Assembly: GCA_050733935.1 (NCBI GenBank)
Contig: JBOHUC010000033.1
Location: forward strand, 1-26,148
DNA from: JBOHUC01 sp050733935
Lineage (GTDB): Bacteria; Eisenbacteria; RBG-16-71-46; DASYSL01
Length of the DNA: 26,148 nt
Direction: 5' to 3'
Shown: positions 16,701 to 23,009 of the stretch, in pieces
How the letters are laid out: each line of letters starts with the position of its first letter
Numbering within the stretch: the stretch's first letter is position 1
Position numbers and translations under genes: made by a program
The notes under the pieces: generated by a model
Database searches by the model: none
What the model was told of the DNA's origin: nothing
The model's input: only the letters and a program-made list of their open reading frames with translations

Positions 16701-17332
16701 CCCGCGATGAACGGCATGTCCCCGTGCAGCAAAGTCAGGATGCTGCCCGCGCCGCCGTTCAGCACGGCTCCGGCGCTCGTCACGGTCGTTCCGCGAAGCT
16801 TCGTCGTTCCCGCCGAATCGCTCGCGGACACGACGATGTAGAGCGATCCGTTCCACGATGCGCTCGGGTGATACTGGCGACCGGGGGTCACCGAGATGGC
16901 TAGGGGGGTGGCGTCCAGGAGGACACCATCAGCTGCCACCCGGTGCCCCCGGATGTCCGAGCTCGTCGTGCCGTCCCGAAAGACGACGAGCCAGTTCGTG
17001 CCGTCGCAGGCGACCGCGGGTTCCGATTCGTCACCGGCCGAAGCCGCGATCGGAATGCCGTTCGTGTCGAGCACGATTCCCGCGGTCGTGACCCTCGTCG
17101 CATAGACATCCTTGGTCCCGTTGCGCGTGTCCTCCCACACGACGAGCGTGGTGCCGGAGGAGGTGTTGAAGGCGGCCTGAGGGGACGCCTGATCAGCGCG
17201 TGCGCGAATCGGTCCGGCCTCGGCGGGGACGGGGGTGCCGGAGTGGACGCCAGCATGGGCCGGAAAAACGGGAACGAACGCGACGACAAGAGCGACCAGC
17301 AGGGGGAGCGAAGCGGAACAGCGCGCGAACAT
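13718..17332 (-). CDS. Giant secreted repeat / lamin-tail-like protein with FlgD-like tail (copy 2)
   Basis: A 1204-residue exported paralog of the gene at 9607-13368. It starts at ATG 17330-17332 with GAGGA five bases upstream. The signal peptide is MFARCSASLPLLVALVVAF with cleavage near PAHAG. Residues about 35-740 carry degenerate repeats with W-x-V-x-(W/F), D-x-R and D-(I/V)-x-(A/G)-x-R strands. From about residue 770 the order is the same as in copy 1: VVINEFHVNPPSGRSEF with LKGWILFSN (lamin-tail-like), TRVYSYGLANDAVELYN with FTGWFLSNGE, the block from EQIAWWRDD through CMTRSPETGGFHDG to YTLGPVRYEPC, then a sorting-type tail (LTLYNVAGRRVRDV, LAAGVYFAELEI). The C-terminal 430 or so residues are much better conserved between copies than the repeat region. 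Function unknown. Confidence 0.88.
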   Translation of the reverse strand: MFARCSASLPLLVALVVAFVPVFPAHAGVHSGTPVPAEAGPIRARADQASPQAAFNTSSGTTLVVWEDTRNGTKDVYATRVTTAGIVLDTNGIPIAASAGDESEPAVACDGTNWLVVFRDGTTSSDIRGHRVAADGVLLDATPLAISVTPGRQYHPSASWNGSLYIVVSASDSAGTTKLRGTTVTSAGAVLNGGAGSILTLLHGDMPFIAGPDTALVAYQTNRSGNLDVYAMRVRGQANAANPVVRIGAEIPLNGNTTEQSQPHVAAYSGGWLVVWQDLRIPANGVDIRGTRVSRNGGVLDDATLAIGLASADDRRPAAYYNGTDWVVSWALNSSEERVRRVTTGGVLPDPPITIENLPSRVLEGGAFGSTGLKPLVLYVIDFGDHLDVVARQVDADLAFLDLEIISTQTPNQTKPAVVQGNRQWLVAWEDDRTGRTQIRVGWTTGSTLTTLTGFQWVDEDTSRTQTGPAVAFDGTNYYVFYRTQVVPPEIRAAVYDGATHARLALLTVVSGSPIGRPACTSVGDLVIAAWSDARDDDAEIWGRVLQDGALLSNEFLISEDAVMVNDVEPSLAPSLLGGDAVCAFQRNGSPTSIMGARLSNLLQPTPTAAVFPIEVAVGSLQVRSPSIAFNGLRNLVAWLAFNPSSVDYQVTVRVLDGASGPAPLGAFSDTEARPWVADAGYDWAIAWSSDAGGNPDILGAAMDGTNGNSRDGAGVSIAAQAQGESNPVLARGAADSLGGAFQRLEAAAPWINERVWVFAGHDSLVAQVVINEFHVNPPSGRSEFYELLNKSGRTLDLKGWILFSNSRTDTIRCVPPSTCVVSLPAAGYYVDSTLTSTGSPDGFFPNRHARLRLFTPAGVLVDQVAYGDSGGATVSSALPRSYFLSTIGPIETHSVAGAVPTLGGEDSVIVTTSRLPDGTDTDNDAQDFGLSLGGTTGNVNVGVPSAPGTGLFFTRVYSYGLANDAVELYNPDAHQTIDFTGWFLSNGEFTQPIGIEGNVWSELEPFEKRILRRNEPGAFMFGLEYDTQLALYKPDLQRVEQIAWWRDDLAWPDSCMTRSPETGGFHDGHDWVSSGGDLANYTLGPVRYEPCTINAPQVDAGETRHAVAFAGAVPNPATSSSGAQFAFTVPGVEGGDRVQVRLTLYNVAGRRVRDVVDHALAPGEHRARLPRVDGGGRTLAAGVYFAELEIGNARVHRNVVLLP

Positions 17333-17402
17333 GCAAGTCCTCGGGGAGCCGTACGATCACTTCTCAATGGGGCTGCCAGATTGGAGGGCCGGCCACTATG
17401 AT

Positions 17403-17425
17403 ACCGCGCGTTGAGACCGCGCGTT
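17403..17425. repeat. 10-bp direct repeat in the divergent promoter region
   Basis: ACCGCGCGTT occurs exactly twice (17403-17412 and 17416-17425), 13 bases start to start, between the divergent giant gene copy 2 and the cobalamin adenosyltransferase. Tandem half-sites of this kind can be operator sites; which gene it would serve cannot be told. Confidence 0.4.
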
Positions 17426-17599
17426 CGCGGGGTGCCGGCAGGCATTGCCCCCTGCGGGAGGAGTTCACCGGCCCGGACGTGTTGCAGGCAGCGCGCCAGA
17501 CCCGCACGTCCACGGTGCAGTTTCCTCGAACTCCTTGCGGGGCGCGCATCTGGGATCAACGGTCGGGCGGAACGCGGGGCGTGCGCCTGCGGAGGCGAA

Positions 17600-18169
17600 A
17601 TGAAGATCTACACAAAAACCGGGGATGACGGGACGACCGGCCTGTTTGGAAACGCGCGCGTGCCGAAGGACGCCCCGCGCGTTGCCACTTATGGAACCGT
17701 GGACGAGGCGAACACGATCCTGGGGCTCGCGCTCGCATCGGGAGCGCCCCCGGAGCTCGCGACGGTGCTCCTCGATCTGCAGGCACGGCTCTTCGATCTC
17801 GGCGCCGATCTCGCGACCCCGCGCGGGGGCCGGCCGGATCCGAGCTACCTCGTGCGCATCGCCGAGTCGCACGTCGAGGATCTCGAGCGCCTGATCGACC
17901 GCTTCGAGGCGGACCTTCCGCCGCTCACGAACTTCATCATCCCCGGCGGCGTTCCGACCGCCGCGCATCTCCATCACGCGCGCGCCGTCGTGCGGAGGGC
18001 CGAGCGGCACCTCGTCGCGCTCGGGCGCGAGGAGGATATCGGGCCCGCGGCGCTCCGCTTCCTCAACCGCCTGTCCGATCTTCTGTTCGTGCTCGCGCGC
18101 TGGGCAAATCGCGCGGCCGGCGTCCCGGACGTGCCGTGGACACCGCGCGCGAACGAGCCGGAGGACTGA
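17600..18169 (+). CDS. pduO: Corrinoid (cob(I)alamin) adenosyltransferase, PduO type
   Basis: A 189-residue enzyme of the PduO/MMAB family, which transfers the adenosyl group of ATP to cob(I)alamin to make coenzyme B12 in the cytosol. Family marks in order: the ATP-binding N-terminus YTKTGDDGTTGLFG (residues 4-17), TYGTVDEANTILG (30-42), LFDLGADLATP (65-74), the helix HARAVVRRAERHLV (126-139) with its conserved Arg/Glu, and LNRLSDLLFVLARWAN near the end. The length is normal. ATG 17600 is chosen because GGAGG lies five bases upstream and it gives the standard N-terminus; the frame runs further 5' but that part is not family-like. It is divergent from giant gene copy 2. No cobalamin riboswitch was recognised in the 267-base upstream region. 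Confidence 0.95.
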   Translation: MKIYTKTGDDGTTGLFGNARVPKDAPRVATYGTVDEANTILGLALASGAPPELATVLLDLQARLFDLGADLATPRGGRPDPSYLVRIAESHVEDLERLIDRFEADLPPLTNFIIPGGVPTAAHLHHARAVVRRAERHLVALGREEDIGPAALRFLNRLSDLLFVLARWANRAAGVPDVPWTPRANEPED

Positions 18170-18233
18170 GCCCGGCCCCCGCGCAATGTGCTAGTGTGCG
18201 GGCCGGGATTTGCGCGTACATTCGTTCCCCCAG

Positions 18234-18253
18234 GGGCGCCCCTTCGGGCGCCC
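18234..18253 (+). promoter_or_regulatory. 8-bp GC hairpin in the aldolase leader
   Basis: GGGCGCCC (18234-18241), loop CTTC, GGGCGCCC (18246-18253), just before the ribosome site of the aldolase gene. It has no T-run, so it is not a classic terminator. It may stabilise the mRNA 5' end or end transcripts of the upstream adenosyltransferase. Confidence 0.4.
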
Positions 18254-18275
18254 GGCGCCCGCAGAGGATTCTCCG

Positions 18276-19703
18276 ATGGCCCACGATTCCGACCTTCGCT
18301 CGCTGGCGGAAACGCTGAACGGCTCCCTCCGCCTGCACCCCGATCACACGCTCACGGTCACGGACGCGGCCGGATTCCGGGCCGAGAAGATCGACCGACT
18401 GGTCGCGACCGCGATTTTCTCCGAGGACGAGGCGACGCGCGAGGCGGCGCGCTGGGTTCTGTGGGAGGCGGGTCACGCGCTCGGCGTGCATTCGGCTTCG
18501 ATCCAGGAGCTCTATGTCGCGCGCGGCCGCGGCAAGGTCTCGGGATTCACCGTTCCCGCGGTCAACATCCGCGGGCTCACGTACGAGACCGCGCGTGCCA
18601 TGTTCCGCGCCGCGCGCCGTCTCGACAGCGGAGCCATGATCTTCGAGCTCGCGAAGAGCGAGCTCGGCTACACGTTCCAGCGCCCGGCCGAGTACGTCGC
18701 GAACGTGATCGCAGCGGCGATTCGCGAGGGCTATCACGGGCCGGTCTTCATCCAGGGCGATCACTATCAGTTCAACGCGAAGAACTACGCCGCCGATCCG
18801 GTCAAGGAAGCGGACGGCGTGAAGTCGCTCACGCGCGAATCCCTCCAGGCCGGCTACTACAACATCGACATCGACGCCTCGACGCTCGTCGACCTCTCGT
18901 ATCCGACCCTCGACGAGCAGCAGCGCGAGAACTACGTGCGCGGAGCGGAGCTCACGGCTCTCATTCGCGAGCTCGAGCCGCGCGGGATCACGGTGTCGGT
19001 CGGCGGGGAAATCGGCGAGGTCGGTCACAAGAACTCGACGGTCGAAGAGTTCGAGGCGTACATGGACGGCTATTTGCGCGAGCTTTCGAAGTACGGGGCG
19101 AACCTTCTCCCGATGTCGAAGGTCTCGGTCCAGACCGGCACGTCGCACGGCGGGATCCCGACCGCGGACGGCGGGGTCGCCGAAGTGAAGCTCGACTTCG
19201 AGGTCCTGCGCGCGATCGGCGAGACTGCGCGCATCCGCTACGGGCTCGCGGGCGCGGTGCAGCACGGCGCGTCCACGCTGCCCGACGACCTGTTCGACCA
19301 CTTCCCGAAGGTCGAGTGCGCGGAAATCCACCTCGCGACCGGATTCCAGAACATGCTGTTCGACGGCGGCTTCCTGCCCGAGGACCTGAAGCGCGACATG
19401 TACCGCTGGCTCGACGAGAACTGTGCCGACGAGAAGAAGGACGGGATGACGGACGAGCAGTTCCACTACAAGACGCGCAAGAAGTCGTACGGGCCGTTCA
19501 AGGAGCGCCTGTTCGACCTGCCCGCGGATGCGCGCCGCCGTTATGCCGATGCACTTGAGGAGAAGTTCGTGTTCCTGTACGAGAAGCTCGGCGTGCGCGA
19601 CTCGAAGTCCATCGTCGACGAGCACGTGCATCCGGTCCTCGTCCACCGGCCCGTTCCGGAGGGGTTGAAGGCCGCGCTCGAGCAGGTGTCCGCGGCGCGC
19701 TGA
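18276..19703 (+). CDS. Class II (zinc-dependent) aldolase, fructose-bisphosphate aldolase-like
   Basis: A 475-residue protein. ATG 18276 is chosen, with GAGGA eight bases upstream. The metal site of class II fructose-bisphosphate aldolases is visible in order: GDHYQFN (Asp162, His163), GGEIGEVG (Glu245/Glu248), TGTSHGG (His291) and QHGAST (His330). The catalytic Asp and three zinc His positions are therefore present. NID at about 197-199 and the Gly-rich segments fit phosphate binding. Class II enzymes split fructose-1,6-bisphosphate or a related sugar phosphate by a metal-enolate route. It is longer than the usual 280-360 residues: about 85 residues precede the barrel, and a charged helical region of about 130 follows His330. 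The exact sugar cannot be told. The methyltransferase gene follows after 10 bases. Confidence 0.85.
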   Translation: MAHDSDLRSLAETLNGSLRLHPDHTLTVTDAAGFRAEKIDRLVATAIFSEDEATREAARWVLWEAGHALGVHSASIQELYVARGRGKVSGFTVPAVNIRGLTYETARAMFRAARRLDSGAMIFELAKSELGYTFQRPAEYVANVIAAAIREGYHGPVFIQGDHYQFNAKNYAADPVKEADGVKSLTRESLQAGYYNIDIDASTLVDLSYPTLDEQQRENYVRGAELTALIRELEPRGITVSVGGEIGEVGHKNSTVEEFEAYMDGYLRELSKYGANLLPMSKVSVQTGTSHGGIPTADGGVAEVKLDFEVLRAIGETARIRYGLAGAVQHGASTLPDDLFDHFPKVECAEIHLATGFQNMLFDGGFLPEDLKRDMYRWLDENCADEKKDGMTDEQFHYKTRKKSYGPFKERLFDLPADARRRYADALEEKFVFLYEKLGVRDSKSIVDEHVHPVLVHRPVPEGLKAALEQVSAAR

Positions 19704-19713
19704 GCGCCCGAAC

Positions 19714-20367
19714 GTGCCCTCAACGAAGACCGACGACAAGACCTACGATCGCGCGTACTTCGAGCGCTGGTACCGGGATCGCGCGAATGCGCTCATTCGC
19801 GGCGGCCTGATCGAGCGTCGCGTGCGACTCGCCCTCTCGGCCGCCGAGTACTTGCTCGAGCGTCCCGTGAAGAGCGTGCTCGACGTGGGCTGCGGCGAAG
19901 GCAGCTGGCGCGGGCACCTGAAGCGCCTGCGCCCGGGTCTCCGGTACGTCGGCGTGGATTCGAGCGCGTACGCGGTGCGCCGTTTCGGTCGCCTGAGGAA
20001 CCTCCGGCGCGGCACGGTCGGCGGGCTCGGCCGCCTCGGTCTCCGAGGGCCGTTCGATCTCGTCGTGTGCTCGGACGTCCTCCACTACGTGCCGACCGCG
20101 GATCTCGCACGCGGATTGCGCGCCATGGCGCGCCTTGCGGGCGGAGTCCTGTTCCTCGAGTTCTTCACGCGCGAGGACGACTCCGAGGGGGACGAGGCGG
20201 GGTTCATGCCGCGAAGTGCTGTGACGTACCGTCGGCTCCTCAAGGCAGCCGGTCTCGTCCATGCGGGGCTCCACTGCTACGTGGGGAAGCGATTCCTGGC
20301 CCGCGAGCGCGCGCTGGTCGCGTTCGAGCGCGGATGGGCGGCTCCCCGGCGCGGGCGCACCGGCTGA
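19714..20367 (+). CDS. Class I SAM-dependent methyltransferase
   Basis: A 217-residue protein with a Rossmann-type methyltransferase core. SAM-binding motif I is VLDVGCGEG (residues 55-63), the acidic end of strand 2 is YVGVDSS, motif IV is FDLVVCSDVLHYV, and GGVLFLEFF forms a later strand. The N-terminus is short and helical (YDRAYFERWYRDR), as in small-molecule methyltransferases of the Methyltransf_11/25 type. The tail FLARERALVAFERGW is basic. It starts at GTG 19714, 10 bases after the aldolase stop, without a strong ribosome site of its own, so translational coupling is likely. The substrate is not evident, and the pairing with an aldolase gives no clear pathway. Confidence 0.87.
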   Translation: MPSTKTDDKTYDRAYFERWYRDRANALIRGGLIERRVRLALSAAEYLLERPVKSVLDVGCGEGSWRGHLKRLRPGLRYVGVDSSAYAVRRFGRLRNLRRGTVGGLGRLGLRGPFDLVVCSDVLHYVPTADLARGLRAMARLAGGVLFLEFFTREDDSEGDEAGFMPRSAVTYRRLLKAAGLVHAGLHCYVGKRFLARERALVAFERGWAAPRRGRTG

Positions 20368-20446
20368 CGTGTAGCGGTTGACGAGGAGTTTGCGCGCCTC
20401 CAAAGCGCCTCGAGCGTCGTATGCTAGTCAAAGGAGGGCTTTCCCC

Positions 20447-21109
20447 ATGACCCGCATTCGACGCCGGCTCGCGTTCGCCGCCTGCCTGGTCGCCTTGACC
20501 GCCGCCGCCGCGATTCCTGCCGCGGGCGCAACGAAGGATTCGAAGAGAAAGGAACCGAAGATGGAAGTCGCCACACTGGGCGGAGGTTGCTTCTGGTGCG
20601 TCGAGGCGGTCTTCGAGCCGCTCGAAGGCGTCCAGAAGGTCATATCCGGCTATTCGGGCGGCAAGACGCCGAACCCGACGTACGAGCAGGTCTGCAGCGG
20701 CGAGAGCGGCCACGCGGAGGTGGTGCAGGTGACGTTCGATCCGGCCGTGATTCCGTATCGCGACGTGCTCGAGATCTTCTTTGCGTTCCATGATCCGACG
20801 ACCCTCAACCGGCAGGGCGCGGACTCGGGCACGCAGTACCGCTCGGTCATCTTCACGCACTCGGCGGAGCAGAAAGCGACGGCCGAGAAGTTCATGGCGG
20901 AGCTGACCGCGAACAAGGTGTTCCCCCGGCCGATCGTCACGCAGGTCGTCCCGTTCCAGGCGTTCTATCCGGCCGAGGCGTATCACCAGGAGTACTACCG
21001 CAACAACGCGAACCAGCCCTACTGCCAGGTCACGATCGCGCCCAAGGTCGCGAAGCTGCGCGCGAAGTACGCGTCGCGGCTCAAGAAGTCCGCCGCCGGC
21101 TCCTCTTAA
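20447..21109 (+). CDS. msrA: Peptide-methionine (S)-S-oxide reductase MsrA, exported
   Basis: A 220-residue MsrA that reduces methionine-S-sulfoxide in proteins. The catalytic motif GGCFWC is at residues 46-51, with Cys48 the expected nucleophile. Other family marks are GYSGG, GHAEVVQVTFDP, FFAFHDPTTLNRQGADSGTQYRS and YHQEYYRNN, followed by PYC, whose Cys is a plausible resolving residue. Residues 1-27 form a Sec signal peptide (RIRRRLAFAACLVALTAAAAIPAAGA), so the enzyme should act outside the cytoplasm on oxidised envelope proteins. It is a plain MsrA with no fused MsrB domain. It starts at ATG 20447 with a full AAGGAGG nine bases upstream. The stop is followed, in the same frame, by exonuclease III. 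Confidence 0.96.
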   Translation: MTRIRRRLAFAACLVALTAAAAIPAAGATKDSKRKEPKMEVATLGGGCFWCVEAVFEPLEGVQKVISGYSGGKTPNPTYEQVCSGESGHAEVVQVTFDPAVIPYRDVLEIFFAFHDPTTLNRQGADSGTQYRSVIFTHSAEQKATAEKFMAELTANKVFPRPIVTQVVPFQAFYPAEAYHQEYYRNNANQPYCQVTIAPKVAKLRAKYASRLKKSAAGSS

Positions 21110-21133
21110 ACTGAGCCTGTCAGAGGTCACCGC

Positions 21134-21928
21134 CTGGCGCTCTCGATCGGAACCTGGAACGTCAATTCGCTGAACGTCCGTCTGCCCCGGCTGCTCGAGT
21201 GGCTGGGGCAGCACGCGCCGGACGTCGTCGCCCTCCAGGAGACCAAGCTCGAGGACGCGAAGTTCCCTGCCCTCGAACTCGAGGCCGCAGGCTACCGCTC
21301 GTTTTTCTCCGGACAGAAAACCTACAACGGGGTCGCACTCCTCGTGCGCGCGCCGCTCGTGGCCGAGGACGTGGTCCCCGGTCTCCCGGGCTTCGAGGAC
21401 GAGCAGAAGAGAGTTCTGGCGGCGACGGTCGGCGGAGTTCGCGTGATCGATCTCTACGTGCCGAACGGGCAGGCGGTCGGCACCGACAAGTACCGCTACA
21501 AGCTCGCCTGGCTCGCCGCTCTCACGGGATGGCTCGAGGCGGAGCTCGTCCGTTACCCGTCGCTGGTCGTGCTCGGGGACTTCAACATCGCGCCCGAGGA
21601 AGCGGACGTGCACGATCCGAAGCTTTGGGCGGGGCGCGTGCTGTTCAGCGGGCCGGAGCGGCAGGCGTTTCGCGGCCTCGTGGGGCTCGGGCTCGCCGAT
21701 GCCTTTCGAATGTTTTCCCAGCCGCCTTCGATGTTCACCTGGTGGGATTTCAGGACGAACGCGTTCGCGCGCAACCGGGGCCTGCGGATCGATCACATCC
21801 TCGTGTCCCCCGGGCTCGCGCCCCGGCTCACGGAGTGCACGATCGATCTCGAACCGCGGCGCGGGGACCGTCCCTCGGACCACGCGCCCGTGCTCGCCGC
21901 GTTTGCGACCTCGTCAGCGGAATTGTAA
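21134..21928 (+). CDS. xthA: Exonuclease III (AP endonuclease), apparent CTG start
   Basis: About 264 residues, the usual XthA length. The enzyme cuts DNA 5' of abasic sites and has 3'-5' exonuclease activity in base excision repair. Active-site blocks in order: SIGTWNVNSL (metal-binding Asn), LQETKLED (catalytic Glu), VLGDFNIAPEEADVHDP (Asp/Asn pair), TWWDFR, RNRGLRIDHILV and SDHAP (Asp-His). The first in-frame ATG/GTG/TTG is at 21344, far inside the enzyme, and would delete the Asn and Glu blocks. The frame upstream stops at the msrA TAA (21107-21109). CTG at 21134-21136, with AGAGG seven bases upstream, gives a normal N-terminus and is proposed as the start. The last codon and stop lie inside the left arm of the 126-base palindrome. 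Confidence 0.88.
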   Translation: MALSIGTWNVNSLNVRLPRLLEWLGQHAPDVVALQETKLEDAKFPALELEAAGYRSFFSGQKTYNGVALLVRAPLVAEDVVPGLPGFEDEQKRVLAATVGGVRVIDLYVPNGQAVGTDKYRYKLAWLAALTGWLEAELVRYPSLVVLGDFNIAPEEADVHDPKLWAGRVLFSGPERQAFRGLVGLGLADAFRMFSQPPSMFTWWDFRTNAFARNRGLRIDHILVSPGLAPRLTECTIDLEPRRGDRPSDHAPVLAAFATSSAEL

Positions 21929-22049
21929 AGCCCGTGGGGGCAAGGTCTCTCGCAGGGGTTTGTACGATTTGTACGCTGCTGTACGTGCGTACAAGAGCGT
22001 ACAAATTGTACGGACTCCTGCGAGACACCATCGGGACCCGGGCTTTACA
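21924..22049 (+). repeat. 126-base palindromic element (long hairpin) between xthA and pcm
   Basis: Both arms pair in one register around the centre (21985-21988 loop). The outer arms TGTAAAGCCCG / CGGGCTTTACA pair over 11 bp. After a symmetric 13-base poorly paired stretch, 21948-21984 pairs with 21989-22025: 35 of 37 positions pair, four of them as G-U in plus-strand RNA. The inner part repeats TGTACG / CGTACA, with GTAC cores at 21962, 21971, 21981, 21989, 21999 and 22008, about one helix turn apart. There is no T-run after it. Possible readings are a MITE- or REP-like mobile palindrome, a structured 3' end of the xthA mRNA, or a cluster of protein-binding sites. No clear target duplication flanks it. 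Confidence 0.85.
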
Positions 22050-22081
22050 TCTAAAGACGAGTCCCTCACGGCGGCCAGGGG

Positions 22082-22771
22082 CTAGGAGTGCGACGGCTCC
22101 TCGGTCGAGGGGCGGATCGTCCGAATCAACGGCACGAACTGGACGGGGATCAGGTTCTCCGCGTCGAAATCGCGCTCGGTCCGGATCCAGCGCTGGAGCA
22201 TCTGCTGCCGGCGCCCGACCGGGAGCACGAGCCGTCCTCCGAGCCGGAGCTGATCGAGCAGTGTGCGGGGAACATGGTCCGGCGCGGCCGTGACGACGAT
22301 CGCGTCGTACGGGGCCTCTTCCGGATAGCCGACGAAGCCGTCGGCGTGATGGACGATCACGTCGTGATACCCGAGCCTGCGCAGGCGCTCGGCGCCTTCG
22401 GCTGCGATGTCCGCGTGGAGCTCGACCGTGTGCACGCAGCCTGCGATCTCCGCGAGCACCGCGGACTGGTAGCCGGAGCCGGTGCCGATCTCGAGCACCT
22501 TCTCGCCGCCCTCGAGCCCGAGTGCTTCGGTCATGAGGGCCACGATGTACGGCTGGGAGATCGTCTGATCGCGGCCGATGGGGAGCGGGGCATCGCGGTA
22601 CGCCGCACGCTTCAGGTCCTCGGGCACGAATTCGTGGCGGGGGACCGTGCGCATCGCCGCGAGCACGAGCGGATCCTTGACGCCGCGCGAAGCAATCTGC
22701 TCCGCGACCATGCGCCGGCGCTCCTCCGCGACACGGACGTTCTCGGACTGAATCGGGGTTTCCAGGGGCAC
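22082..22771 (-). CDS. pcm: Protein-L-isoaspartate O-methyltransferase
   Basis: A 229-residue protein repair enzyme that uses SAM to methylate isoaspartyl residues in damaged proteins. Family marks: the substrate-loop motif IGRDQTISQPYIVALMTEAL (residues about 65-84), SAM motif I VLEIGTGSGYQSAVLAE (92-108), VHTVELHADIA, DGFVGYPEEAPYDAIVVTAA, and GGRLVLPVG followed by an aromatic basic strand. Length and order are normal. It starts at GTG 22769-22771, preceded on the minus strand by GGAAGGA about six bases away. It converges on xthA, with the long palindrome between the two stops, and is divergent from the lipoprotein gene. Confidence 0.95.
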   Translation of the reverse strand: MPLETPIQSENVRVAEERRRMVAEQIASRGVKDPLVLAAMRTVPRHEFVPEDLKRAAYRDAPLPIGRDQTISQPYIVALMTEALGLEGGEKVLEIGTGSGYQSAVLAEIAGCVHTVELHADIAAEGAERLRRLGYHDVIVHHADGFVGYPEEAPYDAIVVTAAPDHVPRTLLDQLRLGGRLVLPVGRRQQMLQRWIRTERDFDAENLIPVQFVPLIRTIRPSTEEPSHS

Positions 22772-23009
22772 GGATGTTCCTTCCTTTGTTCATCCCCGGC
22801 GGGCGGGTCCGCCGCACGGAAAACGGCACCACCCTTCGGCGCCGTCCGTTCACACACCATTATGATGCAGAAGTCCTCGAAACGCAGCAGGCGGCTTTGC
22901 GTCGCCCCCGGGTCGGTTCGAATCGTCGTGGCGAGAGCCTTTTCACAGGGCCTTCGGGCGCGTAGGATGCGGCCGGTTGCCGGTCCCCCGATCGCCAAGG
23001 AGGCTTCGC

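Noticed and set aside
17333..17599. Cobalamin riboswitch upstream of the adenosyltransferase
   Set aside because: The B12-box consensus and the conserved core were not found; only short GC stems (for example GCAGG / CCTGC) are present.
20378..20425. Promoter for msrA from TTGACG (20378-20383) and TATGCT (20420-20425)
   Set aside because: The spacing is 36 bases instead of about 17, so the two boxes cannot form one sigma-70 promoter.
22890..22945. Possible tRNA around GGTTCGAATC near 22916
   Set aside because: The bases on either side of the T-loop-like sequence do not form a T-stem, and no acceptor, D or anticodon arm can be drawn.
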